Notes under the pieces: model-generated | Databases searched by the model: none | What the model was told of the DNA's origin: nothing | Seen by the model: the letters and a program-made list of their open reading frames with translations, nothing else | Shown here: in pieces, positions 15,899-25,401 of the stretch | Layout: every line of letters starts with the position of its first letter | How positions within the stretch are numbered: position 1 is the first letter of the stretch | Position numbers and translations under genes: made by a program | Assembly (NCBI GenBank): GCA_965218045.1 | Contig: CBDCJX010000011.1 | Span: 186,001-250,000 of the forward strand | DNA: 64,000 nt | Direction: 5' to 3' | From: CAVRCA01 sp965218045 | GTDB taxonomy: Bacteria; Pseudomonadota; Alphaproteobacteria; Acetobacterales; Acetobacteraceae

Positions 15899-16918
15899 CT
15901 ACGCGGCAGTCGGCAGCCCCGCAAGCCGCGCGGTCGTCGCCGAACCGGCCAGCGCCGATAGGGGACTTGCCGCTACGCGATCGAGCCGGTGCCGTTGCTG
16001 CGCGAGGTGTTCGATCATCCGCGTTGCTCGTGGGATATAGTCCGCCGCCGGAATGCGCATGTTGGATTGGATCAGGAAGAACTTGCGGCGCCCGTTCTCG
16101 GCGCGGCAGAGATCAATCTGCTGATCGAGTGCGTGCGGCAGCTTCACCTCGTAGAGCCATTCCTGTCGCGGCGTGACCGCGCGCTGATAACCGCGATATT
16201 CTTCCAGCACGCGCGCCGCGTAACCGAGCAGATTGTATTCCGACGGAAACATCTCGCGGAACAGTGCGGTGTGCCAGTTGGCGTAACGGGATTGCAGATG
16301 CTCCAGCAGCCGTTCGGCGGTCCGCCGTAGGAAGCGGGGCGCCTGGTGGATGTAGTTGAACGCGTCCGCCGGTTCCAGGAGCGATCCGGCGGTGAGGACC
16401 TGACGACTCACCTCGAAGGCGAAATCCTCGTAATTGGTCGCCGGGGTTTCGAGGAGAATGAGATCTCCCCCGCGCGTCAAATCGCGTGGCTCCACCGTGT
16501 CGCACAAGAAACAGTCGGAATCGAGGAACACGACGGCATCGAAGGGCACGCGCGCCGCGGCTTCCAGCTTGAGGATCTGCTGCACCTTCCAGCCCGTGAA
16601 CAAGCGATTGTGCGAGCCAACCCGGTGATTGATCCGATCCGCCAAGCCGCCACGCCAGCCTTTCCAGAACCGTCGCTCGCGTTCCATGCGAGGCGGCAGG
16701 ATGTCGGCCATTGGAATGATCTGCAGCAACGGCTCATTGCCAAAGCGACGTACGAAGGTCTGGTAGTCCTCGGTATCGACGTAGACCAGGTGCGGGATGT
16801 TCGGCGAGAACAGGCGCACCGAGCGGCGAAGCAGGGCGAACTGCTCGATGTCCCGCGCGAATGTCGGCGTCATGTAGCACAGCGATGGCGTCCCGGCATG
16901 GCCGGACGACTCGATCAT
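15899..16918 (-). CDS. Glycosyltransferase-like protein (DUF6492-type)
   Basis: A 339-residue protein with features of a GT-A-like nucleotide-sugar enzyme: an N-terminal strand-helix region ending in IPHLVYVDTEDYQTF, then a VFLDSDCFLC segment that resembles the metal-binding DxD motif. A tryptophan- and tyrosine-rich C-terminal half follows. I associate it with the DUF6492 family found in surface-polysaccharide loci, but no other such genes are adjacent. The start at 16918 is the first good ATG; a GTG at 16990 would add 24 residues running through an A/T tract and seems unlikely. It stands alone between a regulator and a LivK-type gene. Confidence 0.68.
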   Translation of the reverse strand: MIESSGHAGTPSLCYMTPTFARDIEQFALLRRSVRLFSPNIPHLVYVDTEDYQTFVRRFGNEPLLQIIPMADILPPRMERERRFWKGWRGGLADRINHRVGSHNRLFTGWKVQQILKLEAAARVPFDAVVFLDSDCFLCDTVEPRDLTRGGDLILLETPATNYEDFAFEVSRQVLTAGSLLEPADAFNYIHQAPRFLRRTAERLLEHLQSRYANWHTALFREMFPSEYNLLGYAARVLEEYRGYQRAVTPRQEWLYEVKLPHALDQQIDLCRAENGRRKFFLIQSNMRIPAADYIPRATRMIEHLAQQRHRLDRVAASPLSALAGSATTARLAGLPTAA

Positions 16919-16972
16919 GGTGGGCGCCTTGCCGCGCAACGCCGTATGCACATCACGCTCCGAGAAACATCT

Positions 16973-16987
16973 AAAAAAAAAATATAT
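16973..16987. other. A/T tract upstream of the glycosyltransferase-like gene
   Basis: A run of ten A residues followed by TATAT, striking in otherwise GC-rich DNA. It lies about 55 bp upstream of the minus-strand start at 16918 and 93 bp after the livK-like stop. It could be a promoter UP-like element or a weak terminator for the upstream gene; I see no strong hairpin next to it. Confidence 0.4.
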
Positions 16988-17080
16988 CACGCAGTGGCGC
17001 GCGGAACAAGCTCCTAGGTGGTCAGCACCAGAAAAACCCTGCTGATTACGTGTGTATTACCCGCGGTTGGGCGACGACGA

Positions 17081-18289
17081 TCAGACGTTCGCGCCCTCGA
17101 TCAGGTCGCCAAACCGGTCCCAGGTCTTGCCGTTCCACCGCATCATCTGCAGTTGGCGGATCGGGCGATAGTTCGTCGGACTGGTGCTCTGGGTGATCCC
17201 GGGCAGCAGGATCGGATTGCGCACATGATCGAGGCTCGTCGTCTGGCGCATGATGTTCCCGCGCGAGAGGTCGTCGCCACAGGCACGCAGCACTTGGATC
17301 ATCAATTCGGAAAGCCCGTAGCCGTAGACGTTGCCGGAGTCCTTCAGATCGCCCTCGGGGTAGTATTGTGCCATGAACGCGCGCCACGCCTGCATGTCGG
17401 CATCGTCCGTCCAGGCCGGGTCGGTCGGGTCCTTCAGGTAGGCCGAGCTGATGATGCCGATTCCGCGCTCGACGCCGGCGGGGACCATCACGCCACCGAC
17501 CGAGACGGATACGTTGCTGAGCAGATGCAGCGGGTGCCAGTCGAGCTCGCTGACCTTGCGGATGATCAGCGCGCCGAACTTGATCGACGCCGCGCTGATC
17601 AGCACATCGACGCCGGCGGCCTTGAGGCTGACGAGCTGCGAGTCGACGGTCGGATCGGTCACCTCGTAGGAGACCGTGACGACATTCTTGATCGCATCGC
17701 CGATCTCGTCCTTCACGCCGGCGATGTAGTCTTTTCCGAAATCATCGTTCTGATAGATGATGCCGATCTTGCCGTTCGGCTGTTCGCGCTGGATGTATTT
17801 GGCATAGATTTGCGCCTCGGTGCGGTAGCTCGGCTGCCAGCCGATGGTCCAGGGGTGCTCCTTGTATTCGCCCCATTTGTCGGCGCCGGTAGCAAGAAAC
17901 AGGTGCGGCACCTTCTTCTGATTGACGTATTTGACGATTGCGGTGTTCGACGCGGTGCCAAGCGGGTTGAACAGGAAGGCCACGCCGTCCTGCTCGATCA
18001 GCCGTCGGGTCTGCTCCACCGTCTTGGGCGGGCTCGCGGCGTCGTCGTAGGAAATGAAATTGAGCTTGCGGCCGTTGACGCCGCCCTGCTCGTTGATCAT
18101 GCGGAAATACGCCGCCTCGGTCTTGGCGATGGTGGCGTAGCCCGAGGCGGGGCCGCTGTAGGGATAGGTGTTGCCGAACTTGATCTCGGTCGCGGTGATG
18201 CCCGGCGCCTGCGCGGCCCGCGCACGCCCGACGTACGGCGTGGCTGCGATCGCGGCGGCACCCCCGAGTAGAGTGCGTCGGTGCAACAT
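17081..18289 (-). CDS. ABC transporter substrate-binding protein, LivK-like
   Basis: A 402-residue periplasmic-binding protein of the branched-chain amino acid/amide type (type I fold). The N-terminus carries a twin-arginine-like signal (HRRTLLGGAAAIAA) ending near residue 25. The start at 18289 is supported by a GGAAGG element 8 nt upstream; a longer frame to 18340 would bury the signal. The mature part begins with GITATEIKFGNTYPYSG, the usual opening of this family. No permease or ATPase genes flank it, so it is an orphan receptor or works with components elsewhere. Confidence 0.9.
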   Translation of the reverse strand: MLHRRTLLGGAAAIAATPYVGRARAAQAPGITATEIKFGNTYPYSGPASGYATIAKTEAAYFRMINEQGGVNGRKLNFISYDDAASPPKTVEQTRRLIEQDGVAFLFNPLGTASNTAIVKYVNQKKVPHLFLATGADKWGEYKEHPWTIGWQPSYRTEAQIYAKYIQREQPNGKIGIIYQNDDFGKDYIAGVKDEIGDAIKNVVTVSYEVTDPTVDSQLVSLKAAGVDVLISAASIKFGALIIRKVSELDWHPLHLLSNVSVSVGGVMVPAGVERGIGIISSAYLKDPTDPAWTDDADMQAWRAFMAQYYPEGDLKDSGNVYGYGLSELMIQVLRACGDDLSRGNIMRQTTSLDHVRNPILLPGITQSTSPTNYRPIRQLQMMRWNGKTWDRFGDLIEGANV

Positions 18290-18392
18290 GGCAGCATCCT
18301 TCCCCAAGCAACCCGCGACGTACGCGCGGTTGAACGCCAAGTAAGCGTCGGCTTGACCGGTGCTGTCTAGCTGAAAACCGCGCGCACCCCGC

Positions 18393-18905
18393 TCAGGCGG
18401 CGCGGCGGGCGGCGAGCGCGGTCGGCAGCTGGCTGATCGCGCTGTCGATCAGCGCGGCATCGGACTCGGCGGTCAGATTGGTGGCCAGCACCTCGCGCGC
18501 GGCGGCGGTCGCCACGTCGGCGGCGGTCATCCGCACCTCGTCGAGCGCCGCCTTCTCGGCCGCGCTGATGCGGTCGATCGCCATCTGCTCGCGCCGACGG
18601 GACACCGCCTCGGCCTCCCGGGTCGCGGCGGCGGCGACCCGCTCGGCCTCTCCCTTGGCCCCTTCGATCAGCTGGCGTGCGTCCTCGATCGCGGCGGTGC
18701 GACGCGCCTCGGCGTCGCGCAGCATCGCCTCGGCTTCCTGGCGCAGTCGCGCCGCTTCGTCGAGGCTGGCGCGAACCTGCGCGGTGCGCGCGTCCAGCAT
18801 CGTGGCGATCGCCGCCCACAGCTTGCGGCCGAAGATCAACACGAACAGGACGAAGGCGACACCGACCCAGGTTCGCGGATTACCCCAGAAGCTTTCCTCG
18901 TGCAT
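18393..18905 (-). CDS. atpF: F0F1 ATP synthase subunit b
   Basis: A 170-residue peripheral-stalk subunit. One N-terminal transmembrane helix (about residues 12-31, TWVGVAFVLFVLIFGRKLW) is followed by a long Ala/Glu/Arg-rich coiled coil. It links the F0 membrane sector to F1. It is the last gene of the F0 cluster, 15 nt after the b' gene. Confidence 0.93.
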   Translation of the reverse strand: MHEESFWGNPRTWVGVAFVLFVLIFGRKLWAAIATMLDARTAQVRASLDEAARLRQEAEAMLRDAEARRTAAIEDARQLIEGAKGEAERVAAAATREAEAVSRRREQMAIDRISAAEKAALDEVRMTAADVATAAAREVLATNLTAESDAALIDSAISQLPTALAARRAA

Positions 18906-18920
18906 CGTGGTTCGTCCGCC

Positions 18921-19511
18921 CTATGCTGCCTGATGCCCGCGTGCGGCCAGCGCCGAGCCGACCGCGCGCTCGACCGCTTCGTCGTCGGCGGGGCGGTTGG
19001 CCAGGCGGCTGACCACCGCCGACGCGGTCTCCGTCGCCACTTGGCGCAGCGCGCCCATTGCCGCCGCGCGCGCCGCGCCGATGCGCGCCTCGGAGTCTTG
19101 CAGTTGCTGCTCGAGCCGCGCGTTCGCCGCCTCGGCTTCGGTCGCCGCCTGCCGTTTGGCCGCGTCTGACGCCTGGTTGATCGACGCCTGCGATTCGGCG
19201 CGGGCGCGGGCCGACGCCTCGGTCAGCTCGCGCACCGCTTCATCGGCCCGGGCCTTGGCGCCGCGCGCGACGTCGAGATCGGCCTGGATGGTTTCCTCGC
19301 GCATCGCCAGCACCGACGACACGCGTGGCAGACCCCAATGGGTGAGCAACAGATAAAGCGCGACGAAGATTACCGCCAGCCAGACGATCTGGCTGAGCAA
19401 CAGCGGATTGCCGAAGGCGAGCTGTGGCATGCCCTCGGCCGCCCGCGCCACTCCAGGCGCCACAAGCAACGCGGGCAGGGCAAGTCGTGCGAGGCTGAGC
19501 CGGCGAGACAT
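18921..19511 (-). CDS. atpF2: F0F1 ATP synthase subunit b'
   Basis: A 196-residue second b-type subunit, as found in phototrophs and many alphaproteobacteria, where b and b' form a heterodimeric stalk. It has a signal-like hydrophobic N-terminus (residues 8-25), a transmembrane helix at about 42-61 (LSQIVWLAVIFVALYLLL) and a long Ala-rich coiled coil. I chose the ATG at 19511 over an earlier in-frame start because it lies directly before the RRLSLARLALPALL stretch. The atpE gene lies 35 nt upstream. Confidence 0.92.
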   Translation of the reverse strand: MSRRLSLARLALPALLVAPGVARAAEGMPQLAFGNPLLLSQIVWLAVIFVALYLLLTHWGLPRVSSVLAMREETIQADLDVARGAKARADEAVRELTEASARARAESQASINQASDAAKRQAATEAEAANARLEQQLQDSEARIGAARAAAMGALRQVATETASAVVSRLANRPADDEAVERAVGSALAARGHQAA

Positions 19512-19546
19512 GCGCGTTTGCCGCAGCGCGAGCACTCGCGTCCCGA

Positions 19547-19771
19547 TCAGGTGAACAGGATGAGGAACGCGATCAGCAGCGCGAACAAACCCGTCGCTTC
19601 GGTCAGGGCGAAGCCCAGGATGCCGAGAGCGAACACCTGATCACGAGCGGAGGGGTTGCGCGCGATCGAGGAGACCAACGAGGAGAAGATGTTGCCGATA
19701 CCGATGCCCACACCGGCGAGCGCGATGACGGCGATGCCGGCTCCGAAAGCTTTAGCCGCGGCGAGATCCAT
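19547..19771 (-). CDS. atpE: F0F1 ATP synthase subunit c
   Basis: A 74-residue hairpin of two transmembrane helices that forms the rotor ring. The glycine-rich first helix (GVGIGIGNIFSS), the polar loop RNPSARDQ and the proton-carrying carboxylate Glu58 (ALTEATGLFALL) are all present. A Glu in a Gly-rich helix pair is the standard H+-type arrangement; I see no Na+ signature. Confidence 0.96.
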   Translation of the reverse strand: MDLAAAKAFGAGIAVIALAGVGIGIGNIFSSLVSSIARNPSARDQVFALGILGFALTEATGLFALLIAFLILFT

Positions 19772-19825
19772 GAGTAAGCAATCCTTGTGTCAGGGAGGGG
19801 TGGGAACGCGACGCGCGAGCGGTCC

Positions 19826-20587
19826 TCAGTGCAGATGCACCGCGTCGTGCAGGTAGATGCAGGTGAGGATGGCGAACACGTAGGCCTGCAAGCAGGCGAC
19901 CAGCAGCTCGAAGCCGATCATCACGACATTGAGCGCGAGCGGGCCGATCGCGATGATATCGCCAAGCAGGCCGATGCCGGCGAGCATGACGGTGAAGCTC
20001 GCCAGCACCTCGAACATCACATGGCCGGCGACCATGTTGGCGAACAGACGAACCGACAGGCTGACCGGCCGCGAGAGATACGAGATGATCTCGATCGGCA
20101 CGATCAGCGGCGCCATGATGATCGGCGTACCCTTGGGGAAGAAGTACTCGGTGAAGAAGTGGCTGCCGTTCTCGCGGATCGCCACGATCGTCACCAGCAC
20201 GATGACCAGGATGGCGAGGGCGGCGGTGACGGCGATGTGGCTGGTATAGGCGAAGCCGTACGGCAACAGACCCAGCAAATTCCCCATCAGGATGAAGAAG
20301 AACAAGGTGAAGACGAACGGGAAGAAGCGCTTTCCCTCCTCGCCGATCTGGTCGATGCACATCCGGTAAATGAAATCGTAGCAGAGCTCGGCCGCCGCCT
20401 GCAGCCGGCCGGGTACCACCGCGCGGTGCCGCATGCCGAGCACCAGCAGCGCGAGGATGAGCGCCGCCGCGACCACCATGTAGACGTTCGAGTTGGCGAA
20501 ATTGACCGAGTGACCGAACGGGCCAAGTGTGGGGAACAGCCGGAACTGGCCGAGTGCGTCGATCGTGGGTTCACCAGCCGCAGCCAA
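19826..20587 (-). CDS. atpB: F0F1 ATP synthase subunit a
   Basis: A 253-residue membrane subunit that provides the proton half-channels. The essential arginine is Arg180 in SLSVRLFANMVAGH. The usual helices follow NLLGLLPYGFAYTSH and PIEIISYLSRPVSL, and the C-terminus LTCIYLHDAVHLH is typical of alphaproteobacteria. It is 54 nt upstream of atpE and 45 nt downstream of the atpI-like gene. Confidence 0.96.
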   Translation of the reverse strand: MAAAGEPTIDALGQFRLFPTLGPFGHSVNFANSNVYMVVAAALILALLVLGMRHRAVVPGRLQAAAELCYDFIYRMCIDQIGEEGKRFFPFVFTLFFFILMGNLLGLLPYGFAYTSHIAVTAALAILVIVLVTIVAIRENGSHFFTEYFFPKGTPIIMAPLIVPIEIISYLSRPVSLSVRLFANMVAGHVMFEVLASFTVMLAGIGLLGDIIAIGPLALNVVMIGFELLVACLQAYVFAILTCIYLHDAVHLH

Positions 20588-20632
20588 AGCTTTCGCTCCC
20601 TCTCCGTGCCATCACGTCAGGTGATGGCCGCC

Positions 20633-20980
20633 TCATCGGTCCCCGGCTCGGGACGGCTTCGGCGCCATGATGCGCCAAACGTTCAGCACCCCCGCCGCGC
20701 CCCCCAACAGCACGAACACGGAGAGGAACAGCGGCGACGTGTGGAGCCAGCGATCCAGCCCCAAGCCGATGGCGACCGCCACGGCCAGAGCCGCGACAAG
20801 CTCCACGCCCACCCGGAGGCCGATCCCCAGCGGGGAAGGCCCGCCACCACCGGACTGCTGTCCGGAGGTGCCCGGCTCGGGCTTGTCGAGCCCCTGCCTC
20901 TCGCGAGCCGCGCGCAGACGTGCCTCGAAGGAGTTGCTCCCCGAGCTATCGTTCGAGCCGCCGCCCTGTTTCTCGCTCAT
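20633..20980 (-). CDS. atpI: AtpI/AtpZ-type F0 assembly protein
   Basis: A 115-residue protein with a Gly/Ser-rich polar N-terminal half (residues 1-55) and two transmembrane helices at about 62-80 and 87-105 (GLRVGVELVAALAVAVAIGLGLDRWL and PLFLSVFVLLGGAAGVLNVWR). AtpI is the first gene of many atp operons and helps c-ring assembly. The ATG at 20980 avoids a five-residue extension of the frame and gives the usual MSEKQ-like start. Confidence 0.88.
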   Translation of the reverse strand: MSEKQGGGSNDSSGSNSFEARLRAARERQGLDKPEPGTSGQQSGGGGPSPLGIGLRVGVELVAALAVAVAIGLGLDRWLHTSPLFLSVFVLLGGAAGVLNVWRIMAPKPSRAGDR

Positions 20981-21022
20981 GTCCGCTCCAGGCAAGTCTC
21001 CCTGCCGGAAGGCGAGGGCTTG

Positions 21023-22888
21023 CTAACCGTGGGTTACAGCAGTGTCAAGAATGGTCGGTTCCCGATCGTCGCGAAAGCCGCCCGATTGGCGCTGCCATAG
21101 CCGCGCGTAGGCGCCGCCCGCGCGCAGCAGCTCGGCATGCGTCCCGATCTCGACGATGCGGCCGTGATCCAGCACGACCAGCCGGTCCATCCGCGCGATG
21201 GTCGACAGCCGGTGCGCGATGGCGATCACCGTGCGTCCGCGCATCAATCCGTCGAGCTGCTGCTGGATCGCCGCCTCGACCTCGGAGTCGAGCGCCGAGG
21301 TCGCCTCGTCGAGCACCAGGATGGGCGCGTCCTTCAGGATTACCCGGGCCAGGGCGACGCGCTGGCGCTGGCCGCCGGAGAGCTTGACGCCGCGCTCGCC
21401 GACATGCGCGTCGTAGCCGCGTCGATCCTGCCAGTCCTGCAGCCCGACGATGAAACGGTGCGCCTCGGCGCGGCGCGCGGCCTGTTCCGCCTCGGCGTCG
21501 GTGGCGTCAGGCCGACCGTAGCGGATGTTGTCGCGGATCGAGCGGTGCAGCAGCGAGGTGTCCTGCGTGACCATGGCGATCTGCGTCCGCAGGCTCTCTT
21601 GCGTGACGGCGGCGATATCCTGCCCGTCGATCAGGATGCGCCCGGCCTCGGGTTCGTAGAAGCCGAGTAGCAGGTTGACCAGAGTCGACTTGCCGGCGCC
21701 GGACGGCCCGACCAAACCAACCCTCTCGCCCGGCGCGATCGTCAGGTCGATGCCGTGCAGCACGCCGGCCTCTGTGCCGTAACCGAAGCGCAGCCCCTCG
21801 ATGCGGATCTGCCCAGCGGGAACGCGCAGCTCGCGCGCGTCCGGCGCGTCGGGGTGCTGGCGCGGCACGTCGATCGAGCGCATGCCGTCCTGCACCACGC
21901 CGACATTCTCGAAGATGTTGGTGAGATTGGTGGCGACCCACGCGGCGACCGAGGAGATCTGCCACGACAGCGGCAGCGCCATCGCCACCGCGCCGACCTT
22001 GATCACACCCTGGCTCCACAACCACAGGCTCACCCCGCCGGTGCCGACCACCAGCCCGGCATTCATCACCGCCAAGGTGAGAGACCAGAGCGTTGCCAGC
22101 CTGGTCTGGTTGCGCATGGCGATGGTGTGCTCGTCGACTGCGTCCCGCACGAAGGCGTCCTCGTCGCGGGCGCGGGCGAACAGCTTGACGGTAAGGATAT
22201 TGGTGTAGCTGTCCACCACTCGTCCGGTCAGCATCGAGCGTATCTCGGACACACGCTGCGAGCGCGCCCTGAGACGGGGCACGAACACGCGCAGCAGGCA
22301 GGCATAGACGGCGAACCACAGCACCATCGGCATCGCCAGGCGCCAGTCATCGGCGGCCAACAGGCCGATCGCCGAGCCGCCGAACACCACGATGTACCAG
22401 ACCGCGTTGATCGCCGCGACCACGGTCTCGCGCAGCGCCGGGCCGGTCTGCATCACACGGGCGGCGATGCGGCCGGCGAAATCGTTCTGGAAGAAGGTCC
22501 AGCTCTGCCGCACGACGTGCCAGTGGCTCTGCCAGCGGATCAGGTTGGCCAGGCCCGGGTTCAGCACCTGGTTCATCAAGGCGTTGTCGGCCAGCATCGC
22601 CGCCGGGCGCAGCACCAGCAGCAACCCGGCCATGCCGGCGAGCAGCAGCCAGTGCTCGCCCAGCATGCGGCCCGGATCACCGGTGGCGACCAAGGTGACC
22701 GTCCGACCGACGCAGACCGGTACGGCGGCGTCGACCAGGGCGACGCAGAGACCGGCGACCAGCAGGGCGACGAAGAACCAGCGCGCCTGGCGCACATAGT
22801 GCCAGTAGAACCGCAGCAGCCCGCGATGCGGCGGCGGCCCGGGCTGGCCGGCGGTGGGGTCGAGCAGGGCCTCGAGCTTGCGAAGCAT
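21023..22888 (-). CDS. ABC exporter, fused permease and ATPase
   Basis: A 621-residue half-transporter of the MsbA/multidrug type. A six-helix membrane domain covers about residues 25-325. The C-terminal ATPase has Walker A GPSGAGKST, signature LSGGQRQR and Walker B ILVLDEATSALD, with the switch histidine in AIAHRLST. It is probably a homodimeric exporter of lipid or hydrophobic compounds. It ends 42 nt before atpI on the same strand, but an ABC exporter is not a normal atp operon member, so co-transcription is uncertain. Confidence 0.92.
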   Translation of the reverse strand: MLRKLEALLDPTAGQPGPPPHRGLLRFYWHYVRQARWFFVALLVAGLCVALVDAAVPVCVGRTVTLVATGDPGRMLGEHWLLLAGMAGLLLVLRPAAMLADNALMNQVLNPGLANLIRWQSHWHVVRQSWTFFQNDFAGRIAARVMQTGPALRETVVAAINAVWYIVVFGGSAIGLLAADDWRLAMPMVLWFAVYACLLRVFVPRLRARSQRVSEIRSMLTGRVVDSYTNILTVKLFARARDEDAFVRDAVDEHTIAMRNQTRLATLWSLTLAVMNAGLVVGTGGVSLWLWSQGVIKVGAVAMALPLSWQISSVAAWVATNLTNIFENVGVVQDGMRSIDVPRQHPDAPDARELRVPAGQIRIEGLRFGYGTEAGVLHGIDLTIAPGERVGLVGPSGAGKSTLVNLLLGFYEPEAGRILIDGQDIAAVTQESLRTQIAMVTQDTSLLHRSIRDNIRYGRPDATDAEAEQAARRAEAHRFIVGLQDWQDRRGYDAHVGERGVKLSGGQRQRVALARVILKDAPILVLDEATSALDSEVEAAIQQQLDGLMRGRTVIAIAHRLSTIARMDRLVVLDHGRIVEIGTHAELLRAGGAYARLWQRQSGGFRDDREPTILDTAVTHG

Positions 22889-22962
22889 CACCCCGGCGTG
22901 GACCAACCCGCGTCGCGGGTCAACTCGCCCGGCTCAACGACTGACTGCCCCGGGGGCGCCGG

Positions 22963-24027
22963 CTAGGCGGCGGTGATCTCCCGCCACAGGTCGTCCGCTC
23001 CCGCTTTCGCCATATGAAGGCCGAGCAGCAGGTTCCAGGCCGTCTCATTGCCGAACTCGTCGCGCCAGGACCACAGGCGCTTGGTGAAGAAGTGCAGGCT
23101 GTGCTCGTAGGTGAACCCGATCGCGCCATGCATCTGATGGGCGATGCCGGCGCAGATGCCGGCGGCCTCGCCAGTGCGCGCCTTGGCCGCGGCGATCGGC
23201 AGGATGCGCATTCCCTCGGCGACCGCTTCGGCGGCGAGATCGGCGGCGGCGACCGCGGCGGCCGTCTGCGTCGCCAGGATCGCCAGATTGTGCTGCACCG
23301 CCTGGAACTTGCCGATCGGCCGGCCGAACTGCACCCGCTCCTGGGCATAGTGCGTGGTCATGTCGGACAGCCGCATCAGGGCGCCGGCCATCTGCAAGCT
23401 GCGCATCGCGGCACCGAGTGCCCGTAGCTGCGGCGCACCGACCCCAGCGGCAGCCGGTCGCACCGTCGCGTCGGTCAGTATCTCCTCGAAGCGGATCGTG
23501 TCACGCGGCTCAAGCGCCAGATTGGCGTCGGGCGTCACACGCCGCGATTTGGTCGGAAGCAATACGACGTGCGGTGCGCCGGCGTGCTCGGCGAGCACGA
23601 CGAGGCCGATCCCAGGCAGCCGTCCCCAGGGCACCCGCGTGACGGTGCCGTCGAGCCGCCACCCGCCGGCCGTCCGCTCCAGCGCGAGGCGTTCGCCCGC
23701 GGCAACCGGGGCGATGGTGAGCGCCCCGTCGGGAATTTCGAAGCCCGCGCCGGCCAGCAGCCAGCTCGCCAGCATGGTCTCGGCCAGCGGCAGCGGCAAC
23801 GCGTGCTCGCCGGCCACCCGCAGCAGGGTCAGGGCGTCGCTGACCGCCACCCCGAAGCCACCGGCCGCCTCCGGCACCAGCGCGAGGTGCAGCCCGGCAG
23901 CGGCCACTTCGTTCCAAGCCGCCGCCGGCCAGGTGCCTTGCTCCGCGGCGCGCAACACGGTGGCGTCGCACTGCTCCTGAAACAACCGCGAGGCGGTATC
24001 GCGCAGCATGCTGCCCGTCGAGTCCAT
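22963..24027 (-). CDS. Acyl-CoA dehydrogenase family protein
   Basis: A 354-residue FAD-dependent acyl-CoA dehydrogenase. The N-terminal helical domain (GLHLALVPEAAGGFGVAVSDAL) is followed by a beta middle domain and a C-terminal helical domain with ERVQFGRPIGKFQAVQHNLA and HQMHGAIGFTYEHSLHFFTKRLW. It is slightly shorter than the usual 380 residues, mostly in the middle domain. No obvious catalytic glutamate or partner subunit can be assigned by eye, so it may be one half of a heteromeric enzyme. It diverges from the M20 hydrolase gene with a 73-nt shared promoter region. Confidence 0.88.
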   Translation of the reverse strand: MDSTGSMLRDTASRLFQEQCDATVLRAAEQGTWPAAAWNEVAAAGLHLALVPEAAGGFGVAVSDALTLLRVAGEHALPLPLAETMLASWLLAGAGFEIPDGALTIAPVAAGERLALERTAGGWRLDGTVTRVPWGRLPGIGLVVLAEHAGAPHVVLLPTKSRRVTPDANLALEPRDTIRFEEILTDATVRPAAAGVGAPQLRALGAAMRSLQMAGALMRLSDMTTHYAQERVQFGRPIGKFQAVQHNLAILATQTAAAVAAADLAAEAVAEGMRILPIAAAKARTGEAAGICAGIAHQMHGAIGFTYEHSLHFFTKRLWSWRDEFGNETAWNLLLGLHMAKAGADDLWREITAA

Positions 24028-24100
24028 GCCGATCCCTTCTGGTTGTCGCTCGTTCGTGGCAGGCTAGCACCGGTGGGATGAGAGGGAAGGGCCCGACGCG

Positions 24101-25366
24101 ATGCAGATCGGACCAGCGGTGGCGGCGGGCCGAACGTTGGCTTCGAGCCTGTTCGACATCTTGCGCCGCGACAGCCTCGACGAGCCGGGGGTGACGCGCG
24201 ATCCTTACGGGGAGGGCGAGCAGCGCGCGCACATGACGATCGAGCAGGCCGCGCGTCGGCTCGAGCTCGAGATCACGCGCGACGCCGCGGCCAACATGTA
24301 CATGACCTGGCCCGGGCGGGATCGTGACGCCAAGCGGGTCATTATCGGCTCGCATCTCGATTCGATGCCGCATGGCGGCAACTTCGACGGCGCCGCCGGC
24401 GTGGTCGCCGGGCTCACCGCGGTCGCCGCCCTCAAGCGCGCCGGCCTCGCGCCCGCTTGCGATCTCACCGTGATGGCGATCCGCGCCGAGGAGAGCGTGT
24501 GGTTCGAGGTCTCCTATATTGGCAGCCGCGCGGCACTCGGCACCTTGCCGGCGGGTGCGCTGGAGGCGCGGCGGCGCGATACGCAACGCCCGTTATGGGC
24601 GCACATCGCCGATTGCGGCGGCGACCCTGACGCGCTCGGCGACCGCTTCCTCGACCCGGCGACACTGCGCGCCTTCCTCGAAGTGCATATCGAGCAAGCG
24701 CCGAGCCTGGTCGAAGCCGGCCGCCCGGTGGCGATCTGCACCGGCATCCCCGGCACGTTCCGGCTGCCCGACGCGCGCATCGAGGGCGCCTACGATCATG
24801 TCGGTTTGCCGCGCCGGTTTCGCCGCGACGCGGCGCTGGCCGGGGCCGATCTGTTCACCGCGCTGGATCGGGTGTGGGAGGAGCACGAGGCGCGCGGCGT
24901 GCCGATGGCCTTCACCATGGGGCGGTTCCACACCGATCCGGCGGCGCACGGCCTGACCAAGGTCGCCGGCGAGTTCCGCTTCTCGCTCGACATCCGCGCC
25001 TACGATGCGGCGGTGCTGCGGCGGCTTGAGCGACAGACCGATACGATCATCGACGACATCGAACGGCGCCGGGGCGTGCGTTTCGACCGCGGCACGCCGG
25101 CACGCGCCGCGATCGGTCCGGTCGATCCGGCGGTTGCGGGTTCGTTGGAGCGTGGTGCAACGCAACTCGGCATCCCGACGCTCGCGCTCGGCAGTCCCGC
25201 CTCGCACGACGCGGCGGCCTTCGCGGCGTGCGGCGTGCCGATGGGGATGCTGCTGGTCCGCAACAACAACGGCAGCCACAATCCGCATGAGGCGATGGCG
25301 ATTGACGACTTCATGAGCGCATGCACCTTGCTGACCTGGTGGCTCGCCGAGGAGATCTGCCGGTAG
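24101..25366 (+). CDS. M20 family Zn-dependent hydrolase (N-carbamoyl-amino acid / allantoate type)
   Basis: A 421-residue amidohydrolase of the hydantoinase/carbamoylase branch of M20. Metal ligands are visible as His85 and Asp96 (GSHLDSMPHGGNFDGAAG), with the catalytic Glu pair in RAEESVWFE and a later His in EVHIEQAPSLVEAG. The C-terminal SPASHDAAAF and NNNGSHNPHEAM segments complete the site. These enzymes cleave N-carbamoyl-L-amino acids, beta-ureidopropionate or allantoate; the substrate cannot be fixed here. There are no pyrimidine or urate degradation genes nearby. Confidence 0.9.
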   Translation: MQIGPAVAAGRTLASSLFDILRRDSLDEPGVTRDPYGEGEQRAHMTIEQAARRLELEITRDAAANMYMTWPGRDRDAKRVIIGSHLDSMPHGGNFDGAAGVVAGLTAVAALKRAGLAPACDLTVMAIRAEESVWFEVSYIGSRAALGTLPAGALEARRRDTQRPLWAHIADCGGDPDALGDRFLDPATLRAFLEVHIEQAPSLVEAGRPVAICTGIPGTFRLPDARIEGAYDHVGLPRRFRRDAALAGADLFTALDRVWEEHEARGVPMAFTMGRFHTDPAAHGLTKVAGEFRFSLDIRAYDAAVLRRLERQTDTIIDDIERRRGVRFDRGTPARAAIGPVDPAVAGSLERGATQLGIPTLALGSPASHDAAAFAACGVPMGMLLVRNNNGSHNPHEAMAIDDFMSACTLLTWWLAEEICR

Positions 25367-25401
25367 GACGCGGGCTCGGCGCGCGGGTGGGGACTGCGTT
25401 G

